Assembly (NCBI RefSeq): GCF_005938125.1 | Contig: NZ_VCQN01000004.1 | Coordinates: 310,001-374,000, forward strand | DNA length: 64,000 nucleotides | Source: Bacillus sp. BHET2 | GTDB lineage: Bacteria; Bacillota; Bacilli; Bacillales; Bacillaceae_B | Direction of reading: 5' to 3' | Shown: positions 28,482 to 38,093 of the stretch, piece by piece | Layout: each line of letters opens with the position of its first letter | Position numbering within the stretch: the first letter of the stretch is position 1 | The notes under the pieces: generated by a model | Database searches by the model: none | Seen by the model: the letters and a program-made list of their open reading frames with translations, nothing else | What the model was told of the DNA's origin: nothing | Made by a program: the position numbers and the translations under genes

Positions 28482-30329
28482 TTATTTCATAATTTCTTTC
28501 CAAATTTTATGGCTTGGACGCTGACGTTCGATTTCACTCATGTTACTTGGGAGGTCGTGCCCTACCCATACACCTGTCGTGTAGGTGTCGGTCAATCCCA
28601 TGACCCAGTAGTCATGATAGTTATTGGTCGTACCTGTTTTGATTCCGACATAAGGCTTTGATACATAGGCCGCTTTTCCTGTTCCAGATGAGGCAGCTTC
28701 GCTTAGCATCTGCCTTATTTTAGAGGTAGTATCTCTGGACCATATCTTCTTCGGTTCATTCTTCCATTGATAAAGGATCTTTCCCTGATTGTCTTTCACA
28801 TGGATAATTGCATGACTCTCCTTGTAATTTCCATTAATGAAAGAAGTATAGGCATCCGTCATTTCAAGGGGGCTCATCCCGTAAGTAAATCCTCCGACTG
28901 CTGATGCATAGGTTTGGTCTTCCTTTATCACCCTTTCAAATGAAAAGGGGGACAAGGAATTGAAAGACTCTTCGATTCCTGTTTTTTCCATCAGTCGTAA
29001 GGCAGAACCATTGTAGGATTGTGCCAATGATTGCTTCAATGTCACGGTTCCCGGCTGGCTTCCGCCGTAGTTTATCGGACAGTACTCCCCTATACAGTAC
29101 TGATTCGCATTAACCGGTTCAGTGACGTTAGCCTTAAACTTCTCAATATAAGGTCCATAAACAAGCAAGGGTTTAATCGCTGACCCCGGTTGTCTGAAGG
29201 CCTGGAAAGCATGATTGAAATTATACTTTTGATAGTTCCTGCCACCTGAGAGAGACACGATGTTTCTAGATTTGTTGTCAATCGTGACGGTTGCTCCCTG
29301 CAACCCTTCCTGAAGCTGTTTATTCAATGCGTGTACACTTTTTTGTTGAAGGGTAGGATTTAAAGCCGTTTGAATCCTTACCCCTGAAGAGATGACCTCC
29401 TGAAGACGTTCCTCTAATTTCTTGGCAACGGCCTTCTTTTCTTCAGGTGTTGCTGCAGTATCTAATTGCACTTTGTAGCCCTCGTTTATAGAAATCAGGT
29501 CCTTTAACTCGTTTTCAACATAGAAAGCATAGTCAGGATAGAGGTCCGTTTTCTTCCGTACATTCAAGGAAATGGGAATCCTTTTCAGCCTTTCAGCCTC
29601 TTCCTTCCTGAGCTTGGAGGTGTTCACGAGAATATCAAGTAATCGTTCCTGTCGAACCTTCGTTTGATCAAAATGATCGAGTGGATCATATTTTCCCGGA
29701 TTATTGGGAATGGAAGCGATAAACGCGATTTCCGCTTGATTGAGGTCCTTCACGCTTTTTTGAAAATAGTATTGAGACGCCGTTTCGACCCCGTATACTC
29801 CATTGCTGAAATAAATAACATTCAAGTATAGCTCAAGTATTTCATCCTTTGATAAGGATTTTTCAATTTCATGTGCGTAGAATAACTCTGTCAATTTACG
29901 GTTGTATGTCTTTTCCTGTCCTAAGTATAAATTGCGGGCAAGCTGCTGGGTAATGGTACTTCCACCCTGTTGGATATGGGTGAACACCAGGTTCTTCACG
30001 ACAGCGCGAAGAATCGCTCCTGCATCAAACCCGACGTGTTCATAAAAGTGCTGATCCTCTGAAGCGACTAGGATATCCTTTAGAAAAAGGGGGATCTGTT
30101 CATCTGAAGCATATAAGCGGAACGGACGGTTCACTTCCGAGAAGACCTTTCCGTTTTGATCGAGTAAAAGACTCGTACGATTTAGGTTTAAAGTATCGGT
30201 GCTCACCGTATGCTCCAATTCCTTTTGAAAGCTCTGTACTTTATTCCACTCATCGGTCGTAAAGAATAGGATGGTGGAAAAGATGAGCATAAAACTAATC
30301 ACTGTTACATAACCTGCAAAAACTCTCAT
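28482..30329 (-). CDS. pbpD: Class A penicillin-binding protein (PBP4 type)
   Basis: 615 aa. An N-terminal membrane anchor (about residues 5-26) precedes a GT51 glycosyltransferase domain with SEDQHFYEHVGFD, QGGSTITQQLARN and YLNVIYFSNGVYGVE. The transpeptidase domain follows, with the serine motif GSAIKP (about residue 384), SYNGSA (about 437) and GIKTGTT (about 564). Both activities look intact: glycan polymerisation and cross-linking outside the membrane. Length and place next to yuxJ match B. subtilis pbpD. It begins 16 bases after yuxJ, so the two probably form one operon. The ribosome site is weak. Confidence 0.92.
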   Translation of the reverse strand: MRVFAGYVTVISFMLIFSTILFFTTDEWNKVQSFQKELEHTVSTDTLNLNRTSLLLDQNGKVFSEVNRPFRLYASDEQIPLFLKDILVASEDQHFYEHVGFDAGAILRAVVKNLVFTHIQQGGSTITQQLARNLYLGQEKTYNRKLTELFYAHEIEKSLSKDEILELYLNVIYFSNGVYGVETASQYYFQKSVKDLNQAEIAFIASIPNNPGKYDPLDHFDQTKVRQERLLDILVNTSKLRKEEAERLKRIPISLNVRKKTDLYPDYAFYVENELKDLISINEGYKVQLDTAATPEEKKAVAKKLEERLQEVISSGVRIQTALNPTLQQKSVHALNKQLQEGLQGATVTIDNKSRNIVSLSGGRNYQKYNFNHAFQAFRQPGSAIKPLLVYGPYIEKFKANVTEPVNANQYCIGEYCPINYGGSQPGTVTLKQSLAQSYNGSALRLMEKTGIEESFNSLSPFSFERVIKEDQTYASAVGGFTYGMSPLEMTDAYTSFINGNYKESHAIIHVKDNQGKILYQWKNEPKKIWSRDTTSKIRQMLSEAASSGTGKAAYVSKPYVGIKTGTTNNYHDYWVMGLTDTYTTGVWVGHDLPSNMSEIERQRPSHKIWKEIMK

Positions 30330-30345
30330 AGTTCACTCTACTTTT

Positions 30346-31566
30346 CTAGTAATCTTTCACATGGCTGGTGGTTTCAGAATGACGTATACTCCACCATAAT
30401 AATCCAAATGCGCCTAAGAATAAAGCACCTGTTACATAAAAAACGGATGAAATACCAATATATCCAGACACAATTCCTCCGAAGACGGGTCCGATCACAT
30501 TTCCGAGAAATCGAAAACTTTGGTTATATCCAAGTACTTCCCCTTGCATGCTAAGAGGTGCTTCCTGACGGATATAAGCCGTGACACAGGGAATCATCCC
30601 GCCGATTGCAATTCCGAACAAGAATCGGAACAGGACAAGCTGCCACAGTTCCTCAGCCAGTGCTTGGGGAACGATGAAGATAGAAGCAAGTACTAGTAGA
30701 ACTGATAGTACCTTCTCGTAGCCGATCTCGTCACCAAGCTGACCCCAACGTCTGGTTGCGAGTAAATTCCCAAACCCGGTTGCAGAGAACGCGATTCCCG
30801 CCAAAAATGCAATGTTTGCAGAAGAAGTAAGTTCATCTACATAAAGGGCGAGAAGGGGCTGAATACTGAAGTTCGCAACCTGTATAAGGAATGACAGTAA
30901 TAGAACCGTCACCAATAGCTTGTGACTGAAAATATGTTGAAGTACTTCTCTACTGGAATACTTATTTCTTTGATTTTGTTGTTCTTTGGACCGTTCTTCG
31001 TTGATTCCTCTCCATACGACGGTAGCGGCGACGGCAATGGCAATAGAGGTGAAGATAAATGTATATGAAAATCCAACATTATCTGCTAAAAGTCCTCCGA
31101 TGACCGGACCGAATAGTCCTCCTGAGACAGTTCCCATTTGCAGGGTGCCTAATGTGCGACCTGCCTCTTCTTTAGGGGTCTGGGATGAAATGAGTGCCAT
31201 CGATGTCGGAATGAAACCGGTAACAGCTCCCATAATCATCCGCAGGAAGAAGAGTCCCCAAACCGAATCCATAAAGCCCATAAGAAAAATGGACGTAGCG
31301 ATCCCGTATCCAGTTACCAAGAGGATAGGTTTATATCCGAATCTGTCCCCGATCCGGCCCCACAGTGGAGAAATGAAGAAAGCCGTCAAAAATGTCACGC
31401 CAAAGACAAATCCGGACCACCGCTGTACATACTCGTGACTGTAAGTACCGAATGTTTCTATATAAAGGGATAAAAACGGCAGCACCATGGTCGCACTTGC
31501 AGCGACCATAAAATTGGCCAGAAGCATAATCGTCAAATTCTTTTTCTTGTTTGAAATGGTTAACAC
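30346..31566 (-). CDS. yuxJ: Major facilitator multidrug efflux transporter (YuxJ-like)
   Basis: 406 aa with 12 membrane spans. The MFS loop motif GRIGDRFGYKP lies near residue 70 and the drug-antiporter motif GAVTGFIPTSMALISSQTP in span 5. It likely exports toxic hydrophobic compounds in exchange for protons. Start uncertain: the GTG at 31566 overlaps the only Shine-Dalgarno-like string (AAGGTG). An ATT codon three codons in would have perfect spacing, and the next ATG is codon 14. It forms a unit with pbpD. Confidence 0.85.
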   Translation of the reverse strand: MLTISNKKKNLTIMLLANFMVAASATMVLPFLSLYIETFGTYSHEYVQRWSGFVFGVTFLTAFFISPLWGRIGDRFGYKPILLVTGYGIATSIFLMGFMDSVWGLFFLRMIMGAVTGFIPTSMALISSQTPKEEAGRTLGTLQMGTVSGGLFGPVIGGLLADNVGFSYTFIFTSIAIAVAATVVWRGINEERSKEQQNQRNKYSSREVLQHIFSHKLLVTVLLLSFLIQVANFSIQPLLALYVDELTSSANIAFLAGIAFSATGFGNLLATRRWGQLGDEIGYEKVLSVLLVLASIFIVPQALAEELWQLVLFRFLFGIAIGGMIPCVTAYIRQEAPLSMQGEVLGYNQSFRFLGNVIGPVFGGIVSGYIGISSVFYVTGALFLGAFGLLWWSIRHSETTSHVKDY

Positions 31567-31694
31567 CTTCTATGTGATAGTTATTTCGTATACCTAAATA
31601 TTCATTTTATTAAAGATTTGGGTCGCCGTCCACCGATTAACATTTATTCGCAGATAAAACAAGGAAATAGTCATAAATTCTATGTTCACCATGA

Positions 31695-31860
31695 TATAAT
31701 GTAAGAATAAGAAGTATGAGGAAGTGGGGAGCGTTTCGGTTTAGAACGGTGTCTCTTGTAAGGCAGTACGGACACAAACCATGGGAATGAACAGATAATG
31801 CCCCTCCACACCGATGCGAAAAAGTATGAAGATCCATTGCGAAAACGAGATTATTATAAT
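31695..31860 (+). other. Structured intergenic region upstream of kapD
   Basis: The 336-bp gap between yuxJ and kapD holds a TATAAT at 31695-31700 and another at 31855-31860. Between them GTGGGGAG (31724) can pair with CCCCTCCAC (31801), enclosing a GTGTC/GACAC stem (31749 and 31771). This could be a kapD leader or a small RNA. No known RNA family was recognised. Confidence 0.35.
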
Positions 31861-31902
31861 AGATGATTTGGGGTCTTATCTACATTTTGAGGAGGGAGTA
31901 TA

Positions 31903-32523
31903 GTGGCGAAAGCGGAACAGCTTGTGTTTATTGATTTTGAGTTTTCTATGCCTGAACGACATAGAGTCCCCAAAGGTTTTTTTCCTGAGATAATTGAAGT
32001 CGGTGTGGTGGTAGTTCAGAATGGAAAAGTGCCTGCTACGTTTTCATCTTATGTGAAACCAACGGCATTCCCCAAACTAACGAATCGCTGCAAACGGTTT
32101 TTATCCATTCAGCAGCATGAAGTGGATGCAGGAATATCGTTTAAAGGTATGATCGATTATTTCAACGGGTTAAATGCTATAGGGATAGAGAAGGTAGTGA
32201 CGTGGGGAAATATGGATATGAAAGTACTGAGAGATAATTGTGCTCAGTCTGGCATGCCATTTCCTTTCCAAGCTCAATTCGTCGATCTATCCATGGAATA
32301 TAAACGATTCTTTGGTGATCAAAACCAAACAGGGCTTTGGAAAGCCGTCCAAGAATATGGGAGAGAGGGTGTCGGAAAGCATCATAAAGCATTAGATGAT
32401 GCCCTGACCACCCACCATATCTACAACCTAGTCGAAAAAGACAAAAAATACCTCGATAAAGCGGAGCCCACTACTATCGGAGACAGAATCGATCTCTCCA
32501 AATTCTACAATCAGCTTGCATAA
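31903..32523 (+). CDS. kapD: 3'-5' exonuclease-like KapD (KinA pathway inhibitor type)
   Basis: 206 aa from a GTG with GAGGAGGGAG upstream. It is a DnaQ/DEDD exonuclease fold: the first acidic pair is in FIDFEFSMPE (residues 9-18), the second Asp in NMDMKVLRDN, and the third motif is HHKALDDALTT. In B. subtilis KapD is described as an inhibitor of the KinA pathway to sporulation. It is convergent with kapB, as in that species. Confidence 0.9.
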   Translation: MAKAEQLVFIDFEFSMPERHRVPKGFFPEIIEVGVVVVQNGKVPATFSSYVKPTAFPKLTNRCKRFLSIQQHEVDAGISFKGMIDYFNGLNAIGIEKVVTWGNMDMKVLRDNCAQSGMPFPFQAQFVDLSMEYKRFFGDQNQTGLWKAVQEYGREGVGKHHKALDDALTTHHIYNLVEKDKKYLDKAEPTTIGDRIDLSKFYNQLA

Positions 32524-32526
32524 CAA

Positions 32527-32561
32527 GATGAGGGACGGACCTTTAAGGTCCGTCCCTCATC
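32527..32561. terminator. Palindrome with GGGACGGACC stem between kapD and kapB
   Basis: Fifteen-base perfect arms (GATGAGGGACGGACC and its complement) around TTTAA. There are no T tracts, yet it sits between convergent genes like a bidirectional terminator. Confidence 0.75.
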
Positions 32562-32566
32562 TCTGT

Positions 32567-32965
32567 CTAAAATGTGAGATTATACATTAATTCATATTCT
32601 CTTTGAATGGATTGAAGGGTTTCAAGACTCTTACCGGCATGGGGGGAAGAGTCTGCTTCAAGTTCACCCTTAAGTGTCAGGTAAGATTCGATCAGTGTTT
32701 CATTGTAATCAGGAACACTTCCATCAAAGGGCTTGACTGTTTTCTCAGGTATATTCGCGCGTTCCCGGTGGGCAAGTGCTTTTCTCTCATGAAACAAAGG
32801 TACGTCCACATCATTGGGATTATGCAGGTCGCCTTGACGAGGGTGCTTCAATACAGCGAGAATCTTTACCACAAAGGCACCAGGTCGTTCTCCGGTCACT
32901 TCTCCAATATACTTTCCTGTTTTATAAAACGCTGTGACATTATCACCAATTTGAATATTTTTCAT
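32567..32965 (-). CDS. kapB: Kinase-associated protein KapB
   Basis: 132 aa. It opens with an SH3-like beta segment (IGDNVTAFYKTGKYIGEVTGERPGAFVVKIL), followed by a helical half. KapB is described in B. subtilis as needed for KinB-dependent phosphorelay signalling and called lipoprotein-associated; this copy has no signal peptide or lipobox. AGAGGAGG lies upstream of the ATG. Confidence 0.88.
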   Translation of the reverse strand: MKNIQIGDNVTAFYKTGKYIGEVTGERPGAFVVKILAVLKHPRQGDLHNPNDVDVPLFHERKALAHRERANIPEKTVKPFDGSVPDYNETLIESYLTLKGELEADSSPHAGKSLETLQSIQREYELMYNLTF

Positions 32966-33059
32966 AAAAAACCTCCTCTAATGCATCAATCTCTATTATA
33001 ATGAAAGCGGAATGAACCGAGAAATAACTACTATAAAGGTAACATGTGGAGGTACATAT

Positions 33060-33797
33060 ATGAAGCGTTTAATGATCTTGGTCCTATGTTTAGTAGGTTT
33101 AGTTCTGGCAGCTTGTGGACAAACAGAAAAGGGCGATACCACAAAAGAACAATCTAAAACAGACGAGAAGCAGAATACAGCAGAAGAAACCAAAGGAGAT
33201 GAAGAGATGACATACCCTCAGCTTACAACAGAAGTTGCAGAAAATGAAAGATTAGTAGAAATGAAAACGTCAATGGGAACAATTAAAATCAAACTGTTTC
33301 CTGAACAAGCCCCTAAAACCGTGGAGAACTTTATCACTCATAGTGAAAAGGGCTATTATGATGGATTGAAATTCCACCGTGTCATTAAAGACTTCATGAT
33401 TCAAGGTGGAGACCCGAATGGAAATGGAACGGGTGGAGAAAGCATTTATGGTGAATCATTTGAAGATGAATTCTCACCGGAGCTGTTCAATCTTCGCGGT
33501 GCCCTTTCGATGGCAAACGCCGGTCCTGATACAAACGGAAGCCAATTCTTCATCGTACAAAAAAGTGACTTTGATCCTAAGTTAGAAGATCAAATGAAAT
33601 CCGCAGGCTTTCCGGCAGAAATCATCGACGCCTACATGGAGAATGGTGGAACACCATGGCTTGATCAAAAGCACACAGTCTTTGGACAAGTGATCGAAGG
33701 CATGGACATTGTGGACAAGATTGCAAACGTAGAAGTTGGTGCAAATGATCTTCCTAAAGAAGACGTTGTGATTGAAAGTATTAAGGTTGTAAAGTAG
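33060..33797 (+). CDS. Peptidyl-prolyl cis-trans isomerase lipoprotein (cyclophilin)
   Basis: 245 aa from ATG 33060 (GTGGAGG upstream). The signal peptide ends in the lipobox LVLAACG (Cys near residue 19), so it is anchored outside the membrane. A low-complexity Lys/Glu/Thr linker to residue 50 leads into a cyclophilin domain with [37 protein letters not shown] and [12 protein letters not shown]. It catalyses proline isomerisation in exported proteins. The active-site Arg of FHRVI is present. B. subtilis has a cytosolic PpiB instead; the exported form is common in other Bacillaceae. Confidence 0.93.
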   Translation: MKRLMILVLCLVGLVLAACGQTEKGDTTKEQSKTDEKQNTAEETKGDEEMTYPQLTTEVAENERLVEMKTSMGTIKIKLFPEQAPKTVENFITHSEKGYYDGLKFHRVIKDFMIQGGDPNGNGTGGESIYGESFEDEFSPELFNLRGALSMANAGPDTNGSQFFIVQKSDFDPKLEDQMKSAGFPAEIIDAYMENGGTPWLDQKHTVFGQVIEGMDIVDKIANVEVGANDLPKEDVVIESIKVVK

Positions 33798-33809
33798 TTA
33801 ATAATGAAT

Positions 33810-33845
33810 GAGCTGTGTACCCTTAAAGGACATGGCTCTTTTTTA
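33810..33845 (+). terminator. Terminator of the cyclophilin gene
   Basis: GAGCTGTGT / ACATGGCTC stem and T run. Confidence 0.85.
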
Positions 33846-34012
33846 TAGGAGAGTATCCTTTGAATCGACAAACAGATATTTCCTCGGAAATTGTCGAGTC
33901 GTGTGTAATAATCTGTTCAATAAATCGTTACAATCAGGCCTGATTTGACGTTGGATTGTCCCTTGGAGTGTTGGTATAATAGGTGAAGAGTTTTTTCTGA
34001 AAGGAGCTTTCA

Positions 34013-34216
34013 ATGCTTTCTTCATTTGTATTAAATTTATTTCTCTATTTTCCTGAAGATAAGACCGAATATATTCCGGCCGGAATCACGATGGCTATCT
34101 TCATGATAGCAGCTTTACTCACATTTCGGGTAATATTAAAGGTTTCAAAACGCGAAGAATTGAAAACGAAGAAATTGGAAGAGGAAGCAAAGTATCGGAA
34201 GAGGGAAACAGAATAA
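34013..34216 (+). CDS. Small hypothetical single-pass membrane protein
   Basis: 67 aa. The ATG is six bases after AAAGGAG. One hydrophobic span (about residues 22-42) is followed by a strongly charged helical tail (SKREELKTKKLEEEAKYRKRETE). A good terminator follows. The family is not recognised; the topology suggests a small membrane-bound adaptor or regulator. Confidence 0.72.
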   Translation: MLSSFVLNLFLYFPEDKTEYIPAGITMAIFMIAALLTFRVILKVSKREELKTKKLEEEAKYRKRETE

Positions 34217-34226
34217 GACGGAATTG

Positions 34227-34257
34227 ACACGCTTGAAATCATTCAGCGTGTTTTTTT
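34227..34257 (+). terminator. Terminator of the small membrane protein gene
   Basis: ACACGCT / AGCGTGT stem followed by a T run. Confidence 0.85.
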
Positions 34258-34366
34258 GTTGTGTCGATTGTTGAGTAGCTGTCATCATGTTTCCTTTACA
34301 GGAGAATATTTTCCACCACGAAGGTCAACAATGGGGAAGAATATGCAGATTTGGAGGAAAAGCGAT

Positions 34367-34897
34367 ATGAAGAGATTATCATTCGTATATATAGTCATGA
34401 TCAGCATCTTTTTAGGGGGATGTGCCATTGAAAACCCTAAAAAGGTTGAAGTTGAAATGAAAAATGAGAACGGGGATATACTGGGGAAAGCAACCTTAGA
34501 GGAGCAATCTGACGGAGTAGAAGTCGGTTTGGATCTAGAAGGATTGCCTCCGGGAGAGCACGCCATTCATATTCATGAAAACGGTGTATGCAAGCGGCCT
34601 GATTTTGTCACAGCTGGCAATCACTTCAATCCTGATGATACAAAGCACGGTCTGCTCCATCCAGAAGGAGCGCACGGAGGAGATCTCCCAAATCTTATTA
34701 TCGGGGATGATGGGACTGTAAAAGTGACACTTGTGGCACCGATGGTTACCTTATCAAAAGGGAAAACATCTCTATTCACTAAAAACGGGACGTCCCTCAT
34801 CATTGATGAAAACAAGGACGACGGGATGACACAGCCTTCAGGCGATTCAGGAAAGCGTATCGCTTGTGGGGAGATTGTGAGCGATAAGAAGAAATAG
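34367..34897 (+). CDS. SodC-like (Cu/Zn superoxide dismutase family) lipoprotein lacking one copper ligand
   Basis: 176 aa from ATG 34367, with GGAGG upstream. The lipobox SIFLGGC places it outside the membrane. The SOD-C domain shows HIHE (His68 and His70), [20 protein letters not shown] (zinc site) and RIACGEI. At the position of the fourth copper ligand (usually VIHE..DD) this protein has IIDENKDD, with Asp147 in place of His. Zinc binding should remain, but normal dismutase activity is doubtful. B. subtilis YojM is also reported to lack copper ligands. Confidence 0.85.
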   Translation: MKRLSFVYIVMISIFLGGCAIENPKKVEVEMKNENGDILGKATLEEQSDGVEVGLDLEGLPPGEHAIHIHENGVCKRPDFVTAGNHFNPDDTKHGLLHPEGAHGGDLPNLIIGDDGTVKVTLVAPMVTLSKGKTSLFTKNGTSLIIDENKDDGMTQPSGDSGKRIACGEIVSDKKK

Positions 34898-34917
34898 AAT
34901 GCCGCATTTGTATGACC

Positions 34918-34956
34918 GTGTACCAGGTACTAAGGAATTGAAATGTACCTGGTACA
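34918..34956. repeat. GTACCAGGTAC-type palindromic element
   Basis: TGTACCAGGTACT is followed 13 bases later by TGTACCTGGTACA. Each half is self-complementary and the halves also pair with each other. It lies right after the SodC-like gene and may act as its terminator or be a mobile palindrome. Confidence 0.6.
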
Positions 34957-34991
34957 AATGTAATTGAATCACTATACCCCCCACATAACAA

Positions 34992-35031
34992 AAACGAGAA
35001 GAGCAGTCCACAAACGACCGTCTTCCCGATT
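34992..35031 (-). terminator. Probable terminator of patB
   Basis: Imperfect stem CGAGAAGAGCAGTCC / CGACCGTCTTCCCG just past the patB stop. On the minus strand it runs into a GTTTTT tail. Confidence 0.6.
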
Positions 35032-35037
35032 TTCACC

Positions 35038-36201
35038 TTATCCTAACGCCTTTTTCAGTCTTTCCAACCCATCAAGCAACGTCCCCCTCGGACAGGCAAT
35101 ATTCATCCGCACAAAGCCTTCTCCGCCAGGACCGTATTTCGTACCTGGTTCTAATGCGAGCTTTCCTTTATCCAATAGACGTTCCTTTAGGTCTTCATCA
35201 GATAAATTCAACTTTGTACAATCGATCCATAGTAAATACGTTCCTTCAGGGTCCACAAGCTTCAGGTCTGGGAGTTGGTCTGCTATGAATCTTTTCGTGA
35301 CCCTTACATTTTCCTGCAGATACGCAAGTATTTCTTCCAACCATGTTTCCCCGTGTCGATAGGCAGCTTCCATTCCGATGATGCCAAATGTGTTGAGTGT
35401 GAAGAAGCCCTGTCGTTTGTGAATCCCTGCGATCTTTTCCCGTAGTTCCGAGTTAGGGGTGATCATGGCAGATGCCTGCAACCCGGCAAGATTGAACGTT
35501 TTACTTGGTGCGATACACGTGATGGTCATGTCCCGGAAGGTATCGTGTAGGGAAGCAAGTGGAGTATGGGTATGACGTTCGTACACTAGGTCTGAATGAA
35601 TTTCATCTGACACAATCACGACATTATATTTGTGACATAATTCAGCCATTTTCGTCAGTTCTTCTTTTGTCCACACACGTCCGCTCGGATTATGAGGGTT
35701 GCAGAGAAGAAACAGTTTCACACCGGTTTTTAATGATTCTTCGAAAGCGTGATTGTCAATCGAATAGGATCCTTCACGGTAATCCAGTTGAGAGTTGACA
35801 ATTTCACGTTCGTTGTCTTCCACCAAGCTGAAAAATGGGGTGTAGACGGGAGATTGAACGAGTACTTTGTCACCAGGTTCTGTGAGCGCCTGAATGATCG
35901 TTGAAATAGCAGGTACGACTCCTGGGCTGTATTGTAGCCAAGTTTTCTCAATGTTCCATCCATGACGCTTCTCCATCCAGTCTTTAATGCTGGCAGCTGT
36001 TTCATCCCCAACAAATGTATAACCAAAGATTCCATGCTTCAATCTATTTTGAAGAGCTTCCAACACGTTTTGTGGCGGAAGAAAATCCATATCAGCCACC
36101 CACATAGGCAGAACATCTTCTTTTCCAAACACAGTTTTCGTAAGGTCCCATTTTACCGATGAGGACCCTTTACGGTCGATGATTTCTTCAAATTTGCTCA
36201 T
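35038..36201 (-). CDS. patB: PLP-dependent C-S lyase, MalY/PatB family
   Basis: 387 aa. It is a fold-type I aminotransferase relative that cleaves cystathionine and other S-substituted cysteines. Visible segments are VLPMWVADMDFLPP at the N-terminus, LCNPHNPSGRVWTKEEL, VSDEIHSDLVY and the PLP lysine in APSKTFNLAGLQ (about residue 233). The ATG follows AAAGGGG. In B. subtilis patB also sits next to the kap genes. Confidence 0.92.
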   Translation of the reverse strand: MSKFEEIIDRKGSSSVKWDLTKTVFGKEDVLPMWVADMDFLPPQNVLEALQNRLKHGIFGYTFVGDETAASIKDWMEKRHGWNIEKTWLQYSPGVVPAISTIIQALTEPGDKVLVQSPVYTPFFSLVEDNEREIVNSQLDYREGSYSIDNHAFEESLKTGVKLFLLCNPHNPSGRVWTKEELTKMAELCHKYNVVIVSDEIHSDLVYERHTHTPLASLHDTFRDMTITCIAPSKTFNLAGLQASAMITPNSELREKIAGIHKRQGFFTLNTFGIIGMEAAYRHGETWLEEILAYLQENVRVTKRFIADQLPDLKLVDPEGTYLLWIDCTKLNLSDEDLKERLLDKGKLALEPGTKYGPGGEGFVRMNIACPRGTLLDGLERLKKALG

Positions 36202-36481
36202 CGAAAATTCCCCTTTCTCTTATGTATTATTAGTATAATCATATGATGGAAACGAAAAAGATGAAAATGATATGTTTATCGTATATCCTTTGCGACAGAA
36301 ACTATAGGTAATAGGGATTTCAAAATTGAATAATAGAGAACTAGTGAAATGTTGTTGGAGTGGAACTAAGAGCTTTCCATTGAACAATGGGTTCCGGCGG
36401 AGGATTGATTAAAAAGTCATATAGATTAATCTACATCAAGTATACGGGTTGTGCAGCATGTAAAGAAAAAGGGACTTCTCC

Positions 36482-37390
36482 CTACGTTTCAGAAATAAGC
36501 GTTTGGGAAAGTCCTTTTTGAAATAGTGGCTCTATCTGAGTCTCATCGACAAGCTCTTCTCCATTGGCAGCAACAAATTCTTGCATATACGCCAATACTT
36601 CGGAGGGCTTTTCCTCAGGAACGAGATGCCCTGTTTCTTCCAGTACGACGAGCTTTGAATTAGGGATATCCTGTTTCAGCTTATGTCCCGTTGATAACGG
36701 AACGACTCTGTCATGCTCTCCCCAAACAAGGAGACAAGGTGTCTGAATGCTTCTCAATTCGTTCGCCGATAAATCTCCTTCACGGTCTCGAATCATCCTT
36801 GTTAAGGCCTTGAAAATATCATCCTCTAAAAAAGGCTTTAAATACCCAAACATCATTTCATCGTCAATCAATTTTGAATCATGTACGACATTTTCAAGAT
36901 TATTTCGGACCCCCGAGCGTGTAAGCCACATTTTCACATAAAGATGAAAAAAAGGGATATGACTTAGCATTGTGACAGGCCAATTCATCTTCTTTAAATA
37001 ACCGGAGCTGCATAAGAGTACTCCTTTCTCTACTAGTGAAGGTGCCTTTTTCATCACATTCAGGGCAATCTGTCCGCCCATGGAATGACCAGTCAAGTGA
37101 ACGTTGCTCACATTCAGGTGATCCAATAAGTCGATGACCGTATTCGCCAGGTTGTCGTAGGAATAAATGAATCGATTGTTCTTCTCACTGTTCCCAAAGG
37201 GAGGAAGATCGATGGATATGACGTTATAATTTTCTTTCAAAAGAGGGGTCAGCCGTCTAAAACTAAAGGTTGATGATAGAAACCCATGAAGAAGGACGAA
37301 CGTCTCTGAGGCGGTCGGATGCTGGTGATGTTCAAAATAAACATTTGCACCATTTACCTCGACCCTTTTAGCGAAATCATGGTCTTGCAT
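36482..37390 (-). CDS. yugF: Alpha/beta hydrolase (YugF-like)
   Basis: 302 aa. HGFLSS forms the oxyanion region, the nucleophile Ser lies in LTGHSMGGQIAL (about residue 106), the acid in LLVWGEHDRVVP and the His in EETGHLVPEE near residue 270. The catalytic triad is complete. It is probably a cytosolic esterase or lactonase of unknown substrate. GAGGAGTGA precedes the ATG. It is divergent from alaR, as in B. subtilis. Confidence 0.88.
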   Translation of the reverse strand: MQDHDFAKRVEVNGANVYFEHHQHPTASETFVLLHGFLSSTFSFRRLTPLLKENYNVISIDLPPFGNSEKNNRFIYSYDNLANTVIDLLDHLNVSNVHLTGHSMGGQIALNVMKKAPSLVEKGVLLCSSGYLKKMNWPVTMLSHIPFFHLYVKMWLTRSGVRNNLENVVHDSKLIDDEMMFGYLKPFLEDDIFKALTRMIRDREGDLSANELRSIQTPCLLVWGEHDRVVPLSTGHKLKQDIPNSKLVVLEETGHLVPEEKPSEVLAYMQEFVAANGEELVDETQIEPLFQKGLSQTLISET

Positions 37391-37592
37391 ACTTCGTCAC
37401 TCCTCTCTGATAGCTTTACAAGTATTTTACCCGTATTTGCGTATTTAACACCTGAAAGGCAAACTTGTCATATACCTCATTTTAATAGTCCCTCGATTGG
37501 GGGAGAATAGCCCTTGAGAGGATGAACGCCCTTTTCATAATCGATACTTCTGATATAATAAAACCATTTAGTGGTGATGAGGAGGAAGCAGG

Positions 37593-38093
37593 ATGCAACT
37601 GAGCGAAATGGAGATTGATTTGGTAAGGGTTTTACAAAAGGATGCGCGTATTTCCCATGAAAATTTAGGGAAAATGCTTCAAGTATCAACGGACGAAATC
37701 GAGAAAGCGATTAATAAGCTTGAAAAAGAAAATGTTCTTGTGAAATATAGCTCAATTGTGGATTGGTCGAAAGTAGAAGGGCATGAAGGCGTCACAGCAA
37801 TGATCGATGTGAAAGTCACTCCAAAAAGAGGGGTGGGCTTTGATGAAGTGGCTCATCGGATTTACCGCTACAAGGAAGTGAAAAGCGTCTATCTCATGTC
37901 GGGTGCATACGACCTCTCTGTAACGGTGGAAGGGCGATCCATGCATGAAGTAGCGACTTTTGTATCGGAGAAATTATCCACCCTGGACTCTGTGTTATCT
38001 ACGACCACACATTTTCAATTAAAAAAATACAAGCATGATGGAACTATTTTCGGTGATCATGGAGAAGACCGCAGAATCGTGGTGTCACCATGA
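37593..38093 (+). CDS. alaR: Lrp/AsnC family transcriptional regulator of alanine aminotransferase
   Basis: 166 aa. An N-terminal winged helix-turn-helix (MEIDLVRVLQKDARISHENLGKMLQVS) is joined to an Lrp-type ligand-binding ASNC domain (VYLMSGAYDLSVTVEG). It overlaps the next gene, alaT, by four bases, so the regulator and its enzyme are co-translated. In B. subtilis the pair is yugG-yugH. A TATAAT box lies at 37554-37559. GAGGAGG precedes the ATG. Confidence 0.9.
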   Translation: MQLSEMEIDLVRVLQKDARISHENLGKMLQVSTDEIEKAINKLEKENVLVKYSSIVDWSKVEGHEGVTAMIDVKVTPKRGVGFDEVAHRIYRYKEVKSVYLMSGAYDLSVTVEGRSMHEVATFVSEKLSTLDSVLSTTTHFQLKKYKHDGTIFGDHGEDRRIVVSP

